64,000 nucleotides of DNA from Neocallimastix lanati (nom. inval.) (lineage: Eukaryota; Neocallimastigomycota; Neocallimastigomycetes; Neocallimastigales; Neocallimastigaceae). The stretch lies in contig JACVTC010000014.1 in NCBI GenBank assembly GCA_016946835.1, positions 939,001-1,003,000 of the forward strand. The letters are read 5' to 3'. The position numbers and the translations under genes are program-made. Within the stretch, counting starts at the first letter, position 1. Each line of letters begins with the position of its first letter. Of this stretch, positions 47,689 through 60,098 are shown piece by piece. The notes beneath the pieces are model-generated. The model was not told the origin of the DNA. It did not search any database and worked only from the letters and a program-made list of their open reading frames with translations.

Positions 47689-48771
47689 TTTTCTTATTTA
47701 TATATTTATTATTATTTTTTAATTATTATTAATGTTTATATTCATATAATTATTGATTTTATTTATATACCCATTATTTAAAATATGTATTAAAAGTTTA
47801 CTATTTCAAAAAATATTTTAACAATAAAAAAATAAAAAAAGTATAACCAAAATTCTAAATGATATTTTATTTATCACAATTAATCATACTTTTATTAAAA
47901 GAATTAACCTAAAATGTTTATTATAAAAAACTATGAAAATAAAATGTAATAAAATATAATAAATAATAAATTATATCTACCATTAAATTTTATTATATGA
48001 ATATATCATTATGTATAATAAATATTAAACTATATTTATTATTAAATTTTATTAAATGAATAATTATTTTATTTACTATAATTAGAAAGATTAATTTTAA
48101 AAAAAAAAAAAATTAAAAAAAAAAAAAAAAAAAAAAAATAGAATTTAATTAAACTGAAAATTCATAAATTATAAAATATAAAAAATAAGGAATAAAAAAA
48201 AAATTATAATAAATAACAAAAATGGAATGATAATACTATTTTATTATATAATTATTATTTCTCATTGATTTTATAGTTTGAACAATTAATTACTAAGACC
48301 TTTAAACTTTATTATATTAATTATAAAAATAAAAAAGTTAAAATTTTATACTATAAATTTTATTATATATATAATAGTAAACAAGCTTATGTAGAAATAT
48401 ATATATAAAAAAAAATAATTACCAAAAAAAAAATATGTGCATTAATTCTTTTATAATTATTTTGAAATTTTTAATTTTAATTTTAATTTTTATTTTATTT
48501 TTATATTGTGTAATATTACATTTTTTTTTTTCCTTTTTTTTTTTTTTTTTTTTTTTTACTTCATGTAATTTTTATATTTTATGTTAATAAAGCAGAAATA
48601 AAATTTACTTTTTAATTAAAATTAAAATTTATAAAAAAATTTATTATATATGTATAAATATTTATTATATACATTAAATAGTATTATTGTAAAATAAAAT
48701 ATAACAATAAAGAATATACATTAATCATTACTATATATATTGATGTTAATATATATTATATACATTAAGTA
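47689..48771. other. Intergenic AT-rich stretch
   Basis: No gene seen. Long A and T runs at about 48100-48139 and 48521-48558. It separates the giant coiled-coil gene from the RhoGEF gene, both on the plus strand. Confidence 0.65.
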
Positions 48772-51700
48772 ATGGCTAGTAGTATTAATAAAAGTTCATC
48801 TGACATGTATGTAAATTCAGTACATGGAAGTTTAGGAAAAATTAGAAATGCAGGAGAAAACGATATTCTTACAAGCAATAGTTATACACCAAGATCAAAA
48901 TTATCAATTTGTTCATACAATGGAGAATCAAATAGTACTACTCTAAAATCCAAAATTATATCAGAAACAAGCTTATGTAGAAATAGTGATAGTGAAAGTA
49001 TTGATTTTAGAAATGACACAAACGAACATGGTAATATGATAAATGAAAGCAGTAGTAACTTTATTGATAGTGGTGAAATTGAAGGAAGTTATTTTATAAG
49101 TTTAAAAGATGAAGATGAATCAGAGCCAATAGAAAAAAAGAAGAGAAATAATATGTTATGTCGGTCAAAATCATCGTATTCAATAAATGCAGTATTAGAT
49201 GAATATAATTCATTATCAAAAATATTAAAAACAACAAAGAATTCACCGCCTAAGCAAGGAATGAATAGTTCAATCAATCTATTGGATAGTGTTCGTTCAA
49301 TAAATACTTTTCAAGATGAATCATCTGTACATTCCTCAAATTTATCATTTTTAGCCTTAAATTCTACAAGAACAGAAATGAATAATTCAACATTATATAT
49401 GCCTGATATATGGAATCATCATTTAACAAGATTATATTTTTTCATGTATCTTCTTTCTAAAGGGAATACTCTAGCATTAATATATGTAAATATTGTAGAA
49501 TCATACATGATTATATATAATTATTAAATCAATATATTATTTCTTAAATTTTAATGATAATTAATCCATTATACTATTTAATAATTTCAATTATATAATA
49601 TTATTTAACAAATTTTTATTTAAACTTGTTTTTTTTGTTTTATTTTTTTTAAATGATGAATAAAATTATTGAACATTAATAAAAAGCTTTTTAAATCTGA
49701 TGCAGAGGAATTTAGAACAAATTTTTATTTATATAATACAAGTGGAAGAAAAAATCAAGCAACAAAAATATTTAATTGTTACTTTGTATCATCATCTCCA
49801 AACTATATTGAATGGAAATTCCATGAAGAACTATATAGTTCATGCATCGAAGAATTGACATTTGCTATAAATAAAGCATTAGATAACCCTGATTCACAAA
49901 TATTTGATAGATTTATATATTTATCAATGATCATTTTAGAAAAGGCATTCTACGGTGAGATTACAGAATATCAAGATAGAGTTATATATCCTAAAATGGA
50001 TGATTCAAAAAATGATGAATGTGGTGATTCATTCGAAAAAAGTGTTTTTTATAAAGAATTAAAAAATGATTTAAGTAATATTAGTATTTTTTAACTTTTA
50101 TATTATTGATTTATATCATTAAAAAATAAAATAATTTATTATATATATTTTTTAATATAAAATAAACAATAGAAGGAACAATAGATATAACGACAGGGTA
50201 ATAATTATAATATTATATTAATTATAATATATTAAATAGTATATTAATAATAGCACAATATTATAAAATAGTCAATTTCAGAGAGCTGTTGAAAGAATAC
50301 TTGATTTACCAGAAGAATGTTTTGACTCTGTAGAAATGATAGAAAAAATTGAAAATTACATTAATGGCTTTGAAATTAATTATAATGATTTCTTAAATTC
50401 TAAATTAATGGTGGAAGTTAAATCAAGTCTTACAAAAATGGAGAAAAAAAGTAAAAATTATATATATATAATATAATAACATTATATGCATTAATTTTTA
50501 TATACAATTCTAATATTAAATAATAATTTATACTTAGACTCAGTGAAAATGAGCATGGATAGTATTAATGATAAAGCAAGTTTTAGTAGTCAAAATCAAA
50601 CAATTCCAAATGTAACATCAATATCAAATATCTCTGAGAATTTAAAATCTCAAAAAATAAAAAAAATAAAAACTGATGGTTTATCTGAAGATAGAGCACT
50701 TATGTCTCCAATAACAAAGGAACAAAGTTTTAAAAAATCGATGGTAAATAATAAAAATAATGATTTATTATAATATATATTATTTTTAATAATTATAACA
50801 TTAATAATAATAATAATAATAATAACTAAATAATATATATATAATATGATATATAATATGATATATAATATGAAATAATAACAATTTATAATACTATTAA
50901 TAAATAGACCACTAATTTAAGTAATTTAGTGGATCAATTAAAATTTGGTCACACTTTCGTTCAAAATACAGAAAATGATACATTTTTTTGTGAATATTGT
51001 TTTAAAAGGTTAGAATTTACAAAAGTGGATAAAAATGATGATTCATTGGCATATAAATGTGAAGGTAATGAATTTAAATATATTTTAAAACTTAAAATTT
51101 TAAAAAATTAATAATAATATAATTACATTCTTTTCAAAAAATGAAAATATTAAAATGCTATTTTTTTTATAACTTTAAAAAAAGTTTGTAATATGTCATG
51201 TCATAAATATTGTAGAAATTTTATTAAAGTTAATTGTTTTGAACATACGTCATCTGCATTGATAGATGAATACGGAGAAGATGTAAAAACATTAAATTTA
51301 TTTTTATTATATATTAAATAATCATTTTAAAAATATAAAATTAATTAAATATATCTAATAAACAAACAAAAAAAAAAAAAAAAAAGACTTTAAAATCAGA
51401 AAATATAAATAGAATTCAAATGAAAATGAAAGCAATACAGCATGAATTAGATATTGAATTAAAAATTAGAGATGGTTTGGAAAAATTAACTAAAGCAAGA
51501 AATTCACCGTTACCATCATTTATGAAATCATCAAAGAATCATAAAATTGTCCAACCTACAGAAATAAATGGACAAATAGAAAAATCTCAAAAGAAATTGG
51601 ATTCTTTAAAGCATGAAATGACAAGATATAGATTATACTTGACTAAATTATTAGAAGAATCAAAATTAAATGAAGAAGACGGGGTATGTAAAAACTATAA

Positions 51701-52065
51701 GATACTATTTATAAATTAACGCTAATAATTATTAATTGTTATTAATTAATTTTCATTATATTAATTATACTAATTAATTAGGCAAAAGAAGATATGACTG
51801 AAGGAGAAGTAATAAAAATTTGTTGTAAAAATATTACAAATTGTACAGACTTAACGAAATCATTCTATGCAACTAGTAAAACAACAACTGAAATGTTAAT
51901 AATAAATGCTATTGAAAAATTTATATTAGATGGAACATATAAAGATTATGAATTAACTTATACAATAGATAAAGAAGAAAAAAGTAACATAAATTATTTT
52001 TTAATAATTTATCAATTATTTAAAATATATTATATCTCTAAAATAACAAATTTAATATTTATATC

Positions 52066-52119
<54 letters not shown>

Positions 52120-54728
52120 GAAATTAAAAATATTAAAGAACCAATATTAAATCAAAAAATAAATTTCCAAGAAGTATTATTTAATTTAAAATTAAAAGAT
52201 AATCATGTTAAATTAAAAGAAACTGTAATTATCGTTAACATAATAATAATTAAAAAATTAGTACTTTTTTGTACATTGATATAATATTATATTAACATAA
52301 CAATAATATTGGTTTTAATTAATTTCTCAGAAAAAGCAAATTGAAAAGAATGACTTAAAACAAAAAGAAATTTTAGAAGAAATTTGTAACTTAGAATGCT
52401 ACTATTTAAAATGTTTAAATATGATTGTTAAAGTAAAAAAAAAAACTCTAAGCTATTTAAATCTATTATACTTCATAAATAGCATAAAAAAATTATTATT
52501 ATTAATATTATAAAAGTCTTTTATTAATGTCATTACATTCATGTCTATAATAATATAGTACTTTAAAGAGCCATTAGCTTCATCAAAATTTTTGACAAGT
52601 AATGATATAGATATTATATTTAGTAATATTGAAGATATATTAGAAATTCATACCGACTTAGTAAATATTAATATATTATTTCAATATTTTACCTCAAATC
52701 ATTGTTATTATAAATATTAACTTTTTATTATTTCATAAAAATAAAGAATCATGATATTGAAGAAATTAAAAAGAAAGATGATTTAGAAATAACATCATTA
52801 TGTGCCCAAGTAATCAATGTTTATAGAACAAAAGTATTAATTTAATTTTATAATTTTAGCTTTTTTAAATATATTATATAACATATAATATACACTGATA
52901 CTATATAAAAATTTTGTTAAATTCTAATATAAAAGATATCTGATTTTGATCAGTATTATAAATACTGTACTAACCAAGCAAATGCGGCAAGGCATTTAGA
53001 AAAACTAATGCAAAATTCAAATATTGAAAAAAAGATTAAAGAATGTCAAGAAAATGAAAATCTTGATAAATTAACTCTTAAAGATCTTTTAATTAAGTAT
53101 GTATATTTCAATTTGTTATTAAATGTACGATATAAATTTTCAAAATTATATATAACGTTTTATATTATATATTTATGATATTTATTATATATTTATGATA
53201 TTTATTATATATTTATAAATTTATTATATATTTATATATTTATTATATATTTAATATATTTATTATATTTATTATATTTATTATATTTATTATATTTATT
53301 ATATTTATTATATATTTATTCAAAAGACCAATGCATAGAATCACAAGATATCCATTACTTTTTAAACGTTTATTAGAAAATATAGATAAACAACAACTAC
53401 AATATTCTATGATTGAAACATTAATTTTTTCAATAGAAAATAAAATTTCAACAATTAATGAAATGGTTAGAAAATCTGAAGCAAAATATAGAATAGGAGT
53501 AATTGAAAATTCATTAGACTGGAACAATATTTTCCCTGTAAGATTTAAAAAAAAAAATAAAAAATAATGAAATAAAAAAAAAGAATAAAATAAATTCATA
53601 ATTATATCTAAATATATATTTATTTATAATATATATTTTATATTACTTAAATAGAAATTTACAATAGATAATGAGAGAAGAGAATTAATATCTGAAAAAC
53701 AATTTATATTTAATAAAAGGGGCACACATACTGTTGATATAACAATATTAGTTTTCACAGATATTGTACTATTTTTAAAAAGTAAGAAAGATAAAGAACA
53801 ATATATATTATATAGACAACCAATTCCACTAGAAAATGTTTTATTTTTAGATAAATTAGATACAAAAGGTAAATATACTATAATAAAATTTGAAATATAA
53901 ATTATCAATATAATTATAATTTATATTTTTAAAATTAATACTTATATATTATGGATAGAATCCAAAAATATAATAGAAATAATTCATTTTCATCATGATA
54001 AATATGAATTTGAATCTCTTTCAAGATATGATAAAACTATGTGGCTCCAAGAGGTTGAAGCTGTAAGAACATATTTTTGTAATCAGTTATTTTTTGCAAA
54101 TGTTCATTATGATTTCAATCCGCATGTTACTAGTTCAAAATATTCTAAAGATGACAATGAAAACTATTCATCAAATACCAATAGACTGAGAATTTTACCA
54201 AAACAATTTTCAAGTACAAATGATATCTTATCTCCTAATACATTAACATCACCTGATTTTTCAAAACCAGTAAAATTAAAAAACCAAAGTCCAACTATCT
54301 CTTCTTCATATACTACTATAAAACGTAATCCTTGGTCACTATTCAATAGATCAAAATCCCAAGAAAACAAGTCTTATAATTATGATTCTAAAAGGTTAAA
54401 GAATGTAACAAGAATAAGAACAAAAACAGAGCAAGTTGATGATACTATAACTAAAAGGAATTATTTAAGCTCTTCCAGTAGTAATCAGCAAGATTTTGAT
54501 TACGTCATTAAAATGTTAAGTCCAGATACTCCTTCAACTCCAATTGCACTTGAAAAACCAGCATCAATTAAATCTTCAAATGAAAATGACAGTCCAATAA
54601 TTACCAATATGGAAGAGTATACCTATGATGATGAAAAAACAGCAGATCTAAGAAATGCTTTAGAAAAAATGCTTAAAAGCTCAAATGAAAGCGTCTCTGA
54701 AGATCAAAAAGAAAATAATTCCTCATGA
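48772..54728 (+). CDS. RGS-C1-RA-like-DH-PH Rho guanine-nucleotide exchange factor, 17 exons
   Basis: Activates Rho-type GTPases by GDP/GTP exchange. Exons: 48772-49485, 49687-50074, 50173-50197, 50284-50450, 50538-50743, 50908-51064, 51185-51282, 51387-51683, 51782-51983, 52139-52224, 52331-52432, 52559-52660, 52747-52833, 52936-53096, 53327-53537, 53655-53868, 53959-54728. Sum 3,987 nt, 1,328 aa; the tiny third exon is least sure. After a Ser-rich N-terminus comes an RGS-like domain (about 225-430, WNHHLTRLYFFMYLL, NYIEWKFHEEL). C1 zinc finger follows (about 515-563, H..CEYC..C..CHKYC). Next are a probable Ras-association fold (about 685-780), DH (about 781-1001, FSNIEDILEIH, PMHRITRYPLLFKRLL) and PH (about 1002-1095, ending YDKTMWLQEVEAVRTYF). 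The Ser/Thr-rich tail ends with tandem TGA codons. RGS-RhoGEFs couple heterotrimeric G-alpha to Rho; C1 and PH suggest membrane recruitment. Confidence 0.85.
53165..53322 (+). repeat. TATTTATTATA-type repeats in a RhoGEF intron
   Basis: The 230-bp intron 53097-53326 is filled with TTTATTATA/TTTATGATA repeats, the longest repeat-filled intron of the gene. The intron 51984-52138 likewise holds an AAT run (52072-52116). Confidence 0.8.
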
Positions 54729-55256
54729 TGAATAGGAAAAAGAAATAAAGAAAAATAAAATAAATAAATATATAAAATACAAATTAAAAAATATAATAAC
54801 GTTATTTTTATTATAAAATTATATTAACAACATTATAATAACAATTAATAATTCTATCATAAATTATATTAAATATTTATAAAAAATATCATACAATATA
54901 ATAAAATATTAAAAAATATATCTTTTAATTTAATTAAAGACAAATTATATATATATATATAATAGATATAGATATATTTAATTTTAAATATTATAAAAAT
55001 AAAATAAATAAAAAAAATTCTTTTAAACTAATTTATTGATTTATTGATTTAAGTTGGAAATAAAAAAATGAATTTTAAATATATGACTTGAAAATTTCAA
55101 ATTCTTAATAAACTTATTATTATTTTATTATTAACATTATTGTATTATTAGCATGTAAGTTATTACATAATAATATAAAAAATAAAAATGGTATTTCGAT
55201 ATTAAATAGTAAAAATAAATATATCATAAATGAATATTTATATAAATTATATCAAT
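54729..55256. other. Convergent intergenic region
   Basis: Lies between the 3' ends of the plus-strand RhoGEF gene and the minus-strand flavodoxin gene. AT-rich, no gene. It should hold both polyadenylation regions. Confidence 0.65.
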
Positions 55257-56578
55257 TTAGATTTTTGATTTAGCTTTTAGATATTTCTTTGGTAAACCCT
55301 CAGTTATATATTTATTAATAAAATCGTCCACCCATTTTCATTTTGTTAGGGAATGATTTTTACTTGTATCAGTAATATCTTCGTTCTTCACACACTGTTT
55401 TATTTGTGATGCTGACTTTTTTGCAACCCATTTAAGTGAAGGAGAATATTTTGTATAAGATAAATCGCCACCAAAGCTAGCAGTAATACGTGGTTTAAAT
55501 TCATCTGAAAGTGTTAATTTTAAATAATTCTTTATTAATGGATCATAATCAAATGGTGATGAAATTGAAACTGAATAACAAGAAACCGAAAAGAACGCAG
55601 TATATGCATTATTTAAATATTCAACATTAGATTCAATAAAAGATGTTAAATTTTCTGAATAACTGCCATAATATACAGGACCCCCAATAATTATTAACTT
55701 TAATTAAAAATAAATAAAAATATATATGATATTTCATTAATAAAAGAGATTCTTATGATATATATTATATTTATTTAAATTATTATATTTGATTTTTGTT
55801 ATGATATTTTAATAAATTCAAAAAGCATACTTGATATTTTGAAAGATCATATTTAACATTTTCTTTAATAAAAATAGAATATACTTTAAGATCGTATTTT
55901 TTTATGATTCCCTTTTTAATGTAATTTACAATTTGTTTAGTTTTTCCGTTAGAACTTACATAAAAAATACCAATTTTCATTTTTTTACTTTTTTTTGAAC
56001 CATCATAATTATCATTGTAATTTTTCTTTTTACTTTTCTTTCGAGTTTCTTTTTCTTCAATTTCTTCTTCTTCATCAGTATCTTCTTTGTCTTTTCTTTC
56101 TTTTTTTTTTTTCTTTGTTTTTATTTCTTTCTTGTTTTTCGTCATTGACGTCGGATTCTTTTAATTCTTCGTCATCTTGTTCGCTTTCATCTTCATTCTC
56201 TTCATCACTATCTTTAGATTCATTATATTCATCTTTCACTTTTTCATCTTCATTCTCTTCATCACTATCTTTAGATTCATTATATTCATCTTTCACTTTT
56301 TCATCTTCTTCCTCTTTTTTGTTTTTTAAAATTTTGTTTTTTCTATTACAATGACTATCTATATTTGCTTTACTTTTTTTATTTAGTTCAGTTTCCTTTA
56401 ATGTGGCCTCCTTTCTCAATTTTTTTTTTATAATGGGATCGCTCTTCTTTTTAGAAATTCTTTTTCTATTATTGATAGTTTTATCCTTTTTTCTATTTGT
56501 TAATAATAATTCTTTTTCCTCTTCTTCACGAAGTTCTTCAACTTCTAAATTCTTTCTTTTTGATGATTTTTTTGTCAT
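55257..56578 (-). CDS. HemG-like flavodoxin-domain protein with charged N-terminal extension
   Basis: Two exons, 56578-55831 and 55697 downward, intron 55830-55698 (GTATGC..AAAG). The last 140 codons of exon 1 and exon 2 form a flavodoxin fold: KIGIFYVSSNGKTKQIVNYI (FMN phosphate loop), then IIGGPVYYGSY, TAFFSVSCYSVSISSPFDYD and ITASFGGDLSYTKYSP. Their order and spacing follow bacterial HemG (menaquinone-dependent protoporphyrinogen oxidase) rather than electron-carrier flavodoxins. An in-frame TGA at 55340-55338 precedes 26 further codons (KWVDDFINKYI) that resemble the HemG C-terminus, ending TAA at 55257. The extension (about 190 residues, Lys/Glu/Asp-rich, with a 19-residue unit repeated twice) lies one base out of frame at a run of A near 56105, so either a homopolymer error exists or translation starts at ATG 56145. 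The substrate is unknown; quinone or haem roles are inference. Confidence 0.65.
56179..56304 (-). repeat. Direct repeat coding two 19-residue acidic units
   Basis: A unit of about 57 bp (coding DEKVKDEYNESKDSDEENE) occurs twice in tandem in the N-terminal extension of the flavodoxin gene, nearly identical at DNA level, indicating recent duplication. Confidence 0.85.
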
Positions 56579-57463
56579 ATCATTAATACTTAATTCTAAA
56601 TATTAAATTATTAATTATATACTATAAATAAAAATATTATATTAATATAAGTTATTGAATTATATTCTATTTTTATTTCATTATTATTTTTATTATTATT
56701 TTTACTACTACTGTTATTATTATAACTATTTACTATCTAAATTTATATATTTATATTTTTTTTTAAACATAGTAAATATTATCATCATGAATTTTATAAA
56801 GAAAAAAAAATAAAATTAAATTATATTAATATATATAACAAAAAATTGAAATTTTAAAAATAAATTAAAAAATTGAAAAAAAAATAAAATAATAAAATAA
56901 AAAAATAAAAATTAAAAATAAAAAATTTAATTTTTTTTTTAAAGTTTAAATTATAATTTGTCAGTTTTTAATTTAATTAGTTAATAAATACTTTTTTATA
57001 TCATATTTAATCACTATCAATAATTATATTTTTTTTAGTTTAAAAATTTAAAATGTATATGTGGAATTAAACTCAAAAAGAAAAAACAATAATAAAATTA
57101 AATATATATTTAATTAAAACTTACATTAAATATTTTTAATTAATATATCAAAAATAAGATAAAAAAAATTTAAAAATTGTGCAACAATTTATTCTAAATC
57201 AACTTTTAATTAAAACTTTATTTTTATCAAATAAATATAAATATATTTAATTATAAAAAAGAATTATATATATATATAAAACTGCAATTATAAAATGAAT
57301 ACTATATTTATACAGAAAGGAAACAAAAATAATGATAATAATATATAATAAATTGGAAAACAAATTAGAAATTAAATTGGACAATAAAATTAAATAAAAT
57401 ATTTAATATTTTATACGCGTCTTTATTTTAAAAAAAAAAAAAAAAAATTAAAAATTCATTAGT
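56579..57463. other. Intergenic AT-rich stretch
   Basis: Between two minus-strand genes. No reading frame or RNA recognised. It holds the promoter of the flavodoxin gene (right of 56578) and the 3' end of the LRR gene. Confidence 0.65.
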
Positions 57464-59106
57464 TTATTGATATATATCATTTATCATATTTATTAAATTC
57501 TTTTTAGTATTATCATTTATATTTTTTGATTTTTTAAATGGTACTATATTATTATTATTATTATTATCTTTAATATCTCTTTTGTTACTATTTTTATTTT
57601 CAAGTGGTACTGTTATTATTCTATTATTAATGAATCTGATTACTCCTGAATTTAGTGGAATTTTTCTAAACAGTTTCCAAGTATAATTTATTGTATTTTG
57701 TTTAATAGTTTCTCTATTCTTATGCCAATTAAATGATGGTCTATCTTCTATATAACATTCTTGACCTCTAAATACAGAATTATAAAGTAAAGATTCTTCT
57801 AAATCATTTTCTTCTTTTTCAAAATTTTTTTCTTTTTCTATTTCTTTTTCTTTTTCTTTTTCTTCCAATATATTGTTATCTTTTAAATAATTATTGCTTA
57901 AATTTTTATTTCCATCTTTACTAATATTACAAAACATTAATTTTTCTATATCAATTTTTATAGGTTTAACTGGTTTACATATCATATTTGACAAAGGATT
58001 TTTTAAATTATTTCTATCTTTATGATAGATATCATATGCATTATTATAATAATCCTCAAACGGGTTTAAATATGAATTATCATTATATTCATCAAAAAGA
58101 TGATAATCTGATTCTAATAATCCCCATTTATTTTTTTGTTGTTTTAAAAAATAAGATATACCAACAGAAGAAATATTTGTATTTGATACTTCTAATACTT
58201 TCAAACTCTTGAATTTATCACAATACCTAAACATAAATTGATCTGATATTAAAGGATTATATGATAAATTTAGCATTTGTAAATTTTCATAGCACATTCT
58301 TGAATTATTTTGACCCTCTAAATCAATTTTATTATTTTTATTGTCTTCACCATAATACATTACAAGCATCTTACCAATACCATAATCCGATATCTGAGGA
58401 TTTAAACTTAAATCAAGAAATTTCAAATTTATTAAGCAATTCAGAAAAACAATTGAATTATCATTAATATTTGCTAACTTTAAATCTAAATGAGTTAATA
58501 ATCGTGAAAGATTACTTAATCCTACTAAAATATATAAAGATGTTTATATTTAATATTCCATTAGTAAATTTAACTATATACACTTCATTATTAATGAATT
58601 ATATATTTTTACATAATTGTTCATGATTTAATGATCGATTCCATATCCGTAGTTGTTTCATATAATATGGAAATTCCTCAATTTCATCCTCATATGCATA
58701 ACTCAAATGTTGAATAGTTTCCAAAGATATTATTTCTCTTAAATCCTTTGCCTTTAAAATAATTTCTTTTCCAATATGAAATGGTACTGAATAAAAATCA
58801 ATTCTATCTGTCAATTTTGAACATTTCATTAAACAGATTTCATATAGGGATTTATTTTTAAATTTTTCTTCATTTTTATTTTCTTTTTTTGAAGTTTTTC
58901 TTGAATTAAACAAAGAGATATACCTTTCACTTTTAAATTTAATATCTGTTTAAAAATGTTTTTATTTTAATTTAAATTTCTATATTTATAATAAATTTAT
59001 TGAAATAACAAATAAAAATAAAATTAAAATATAAAATAAAAAAAATTATTAATTTTTAACTAATACCTCTAAATGGATTAATTTTTGAATATTTAATGTT
59101 ATACAT
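57464..59106 (-). CDS. LRRC42-like leucine-rich-repeat protein, 3 exons, 477 aa
   Basis: Exons 59106-59067, 58945-58613 and 58524-57464. GT..AG introns. Sum 1,434 nt, exactly 478 codons with stop. The N-terminal half has KSLYEICLMKCSKLTDRIDF followed by VPFHIGKEIILKA, matching in order and spacing the LRRC42 segment before its repeats. Leucine-rich repeats follow (LSRLLTHLDLKLANIND, LKFLDLSLNPQISDYGIG, LQMLNLSYNPLISDQFM, LKVLEVSNTNISSVG), then a Glu/Lys-rich tail with ERPSFNWHKNRETI-like sequence. Human LRRC42 is 428 aa, a similar length. LRRC42 has no settled biochemical role, so none is claimed here. The start ATG at 59106 lies only 35 bp from a long TTTTA microsatellite. Confidence 0.7.
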
Positions 59107-59140
59107 TTATTTTACTTATATTATAATTTATATATATATA

Positions 59141-59420
59141 TTTATTTTATTTTATTTTATTTTATTTTATTTTATTTTATTTTATTTTATTTATTTATTT
59201 TATTTTATTTTATTTTATTTTATTTTATTTTATTTTATTTTATTTTATTTTATTTTATTTTATTTTATTTTATTTTATTTTATTTTATTTTATTTTATTT
59301 TATTTTATTTTATTTTATTTTATTTTATTTTATTTTATTTTATTTTATTTTATTTTATTTTATTTTATTTTATTTTATTTTATTTTATTTTATTTTATTT
59401 TATTTTATTTTATTTTATTT
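59141..59420. repeat. TTTTA pentanucleotide microsatellite, about 56 units
   Basis: 280 bp of nearly uninterrupted TTTTA with one irregular unit near 59190. It is directly upstream of the LRRC42-like start codon on the minus strand, so it forms that gene's 5' leader or proximal promoter (TAAAA on the coding strand). Confidence 0.95.
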
Positions 59421-59740
59421 ATTTTTAATATACTTCTTGATAAAAATTGATATTGTAAATACAAAATATTAAATAATATATAATATTAATATATTAATAT
59501 ATAATAATATACTAAATATTATTTATATATTATTAAAAAATAATATCATATATAGTTCATTATTTAAACTATATAAATTACCAGAAATTTTTCAGTTCAT
59601 TAAGTTTATTATGATAAAATGATACCCTTTTGAATAAATGATATATAAAAATAAATTTTTATAATTTTAAAATATATTTTAATTGAAAAATTAATATTAA
59701 AATATTTAAAAAGCTAAATAATAATAATAAAAACACAATC

Positions 59741-59833
<93 letters not shown>

Positions 59834-60080
59834 GCTTTATTAATATTAGAATAAATTTATTATACAGTAATTGTATAAAAGGTTAACAGAGAGTAAAATC
59901 ATACACTAAACGTAACTTTTATATGATACATCATGTGATTTATAAATGTGATATAGTTTACATAAAATAAATTAAAAATAAATTAAAAATGCATTAACAT
60001 AGATTTATGTTATGCAAAACATGGAAAATTATAATAAATAAATAAATGAATAAAATAGATAAATAAATGGGTAGTTCACA
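59421..60080. other. Non-coding stretch ending in the copia D 3' LTR
   Basis: No gene. Contains a TTA/ATT triplet run (59745-59833) whose flanks (AAAGCTAAATAATAATAATA near 59709 and TATTATTATTAGCTTTATTA near 59822) are inverted repeats. The right edge (TTCACA at 60080) abuts the copia D polypurine tract and is therefore the start of its 3' LTR. The other LTR end cannot be fixed. Confidence 0.55.
59745..59833. repeat. TTA trinucleotide microsatellite
   Basis: About 28 TTA/ATT units with one TAATTA interruption, bounded by short inverted arms ending in AGCTT. Confidence 0.9.
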
Positions 60081-60094
60081 CTCCCCCTCAAATT
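60081..60094 (-). other. Polypurine tract of copia D
   Basis: The minus strand reads AATTTGAGGGGGAG directly before TGTGAACTACCC. The core is identical to that of copia C (4123-4135). Confidence 0.75.
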
Positions 60095-60098
60095 AGAT

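Noticed and set aside
48772-55340. TGA reassigned as a sense codon in this organism
   Set aside because: Suggested by in-frame TGA in several elements and the flavodoxin gene, but the RhoGEF ends with tandem TGA codons, and TAA and TAG interruptions occur equally in the dead elements.
55995-56606. Plus-strand Ser/Phe-rich frames opposite the flavodoxin gene
   Set aside because: They are shadows of the Lys/Glu-rich extension on the minus strand.
59096-59428. 110-codon plus-strand frame of repeated ILFYF units
   Set aside because: It is the translation of the TTTTA microsatellite, not a gene.
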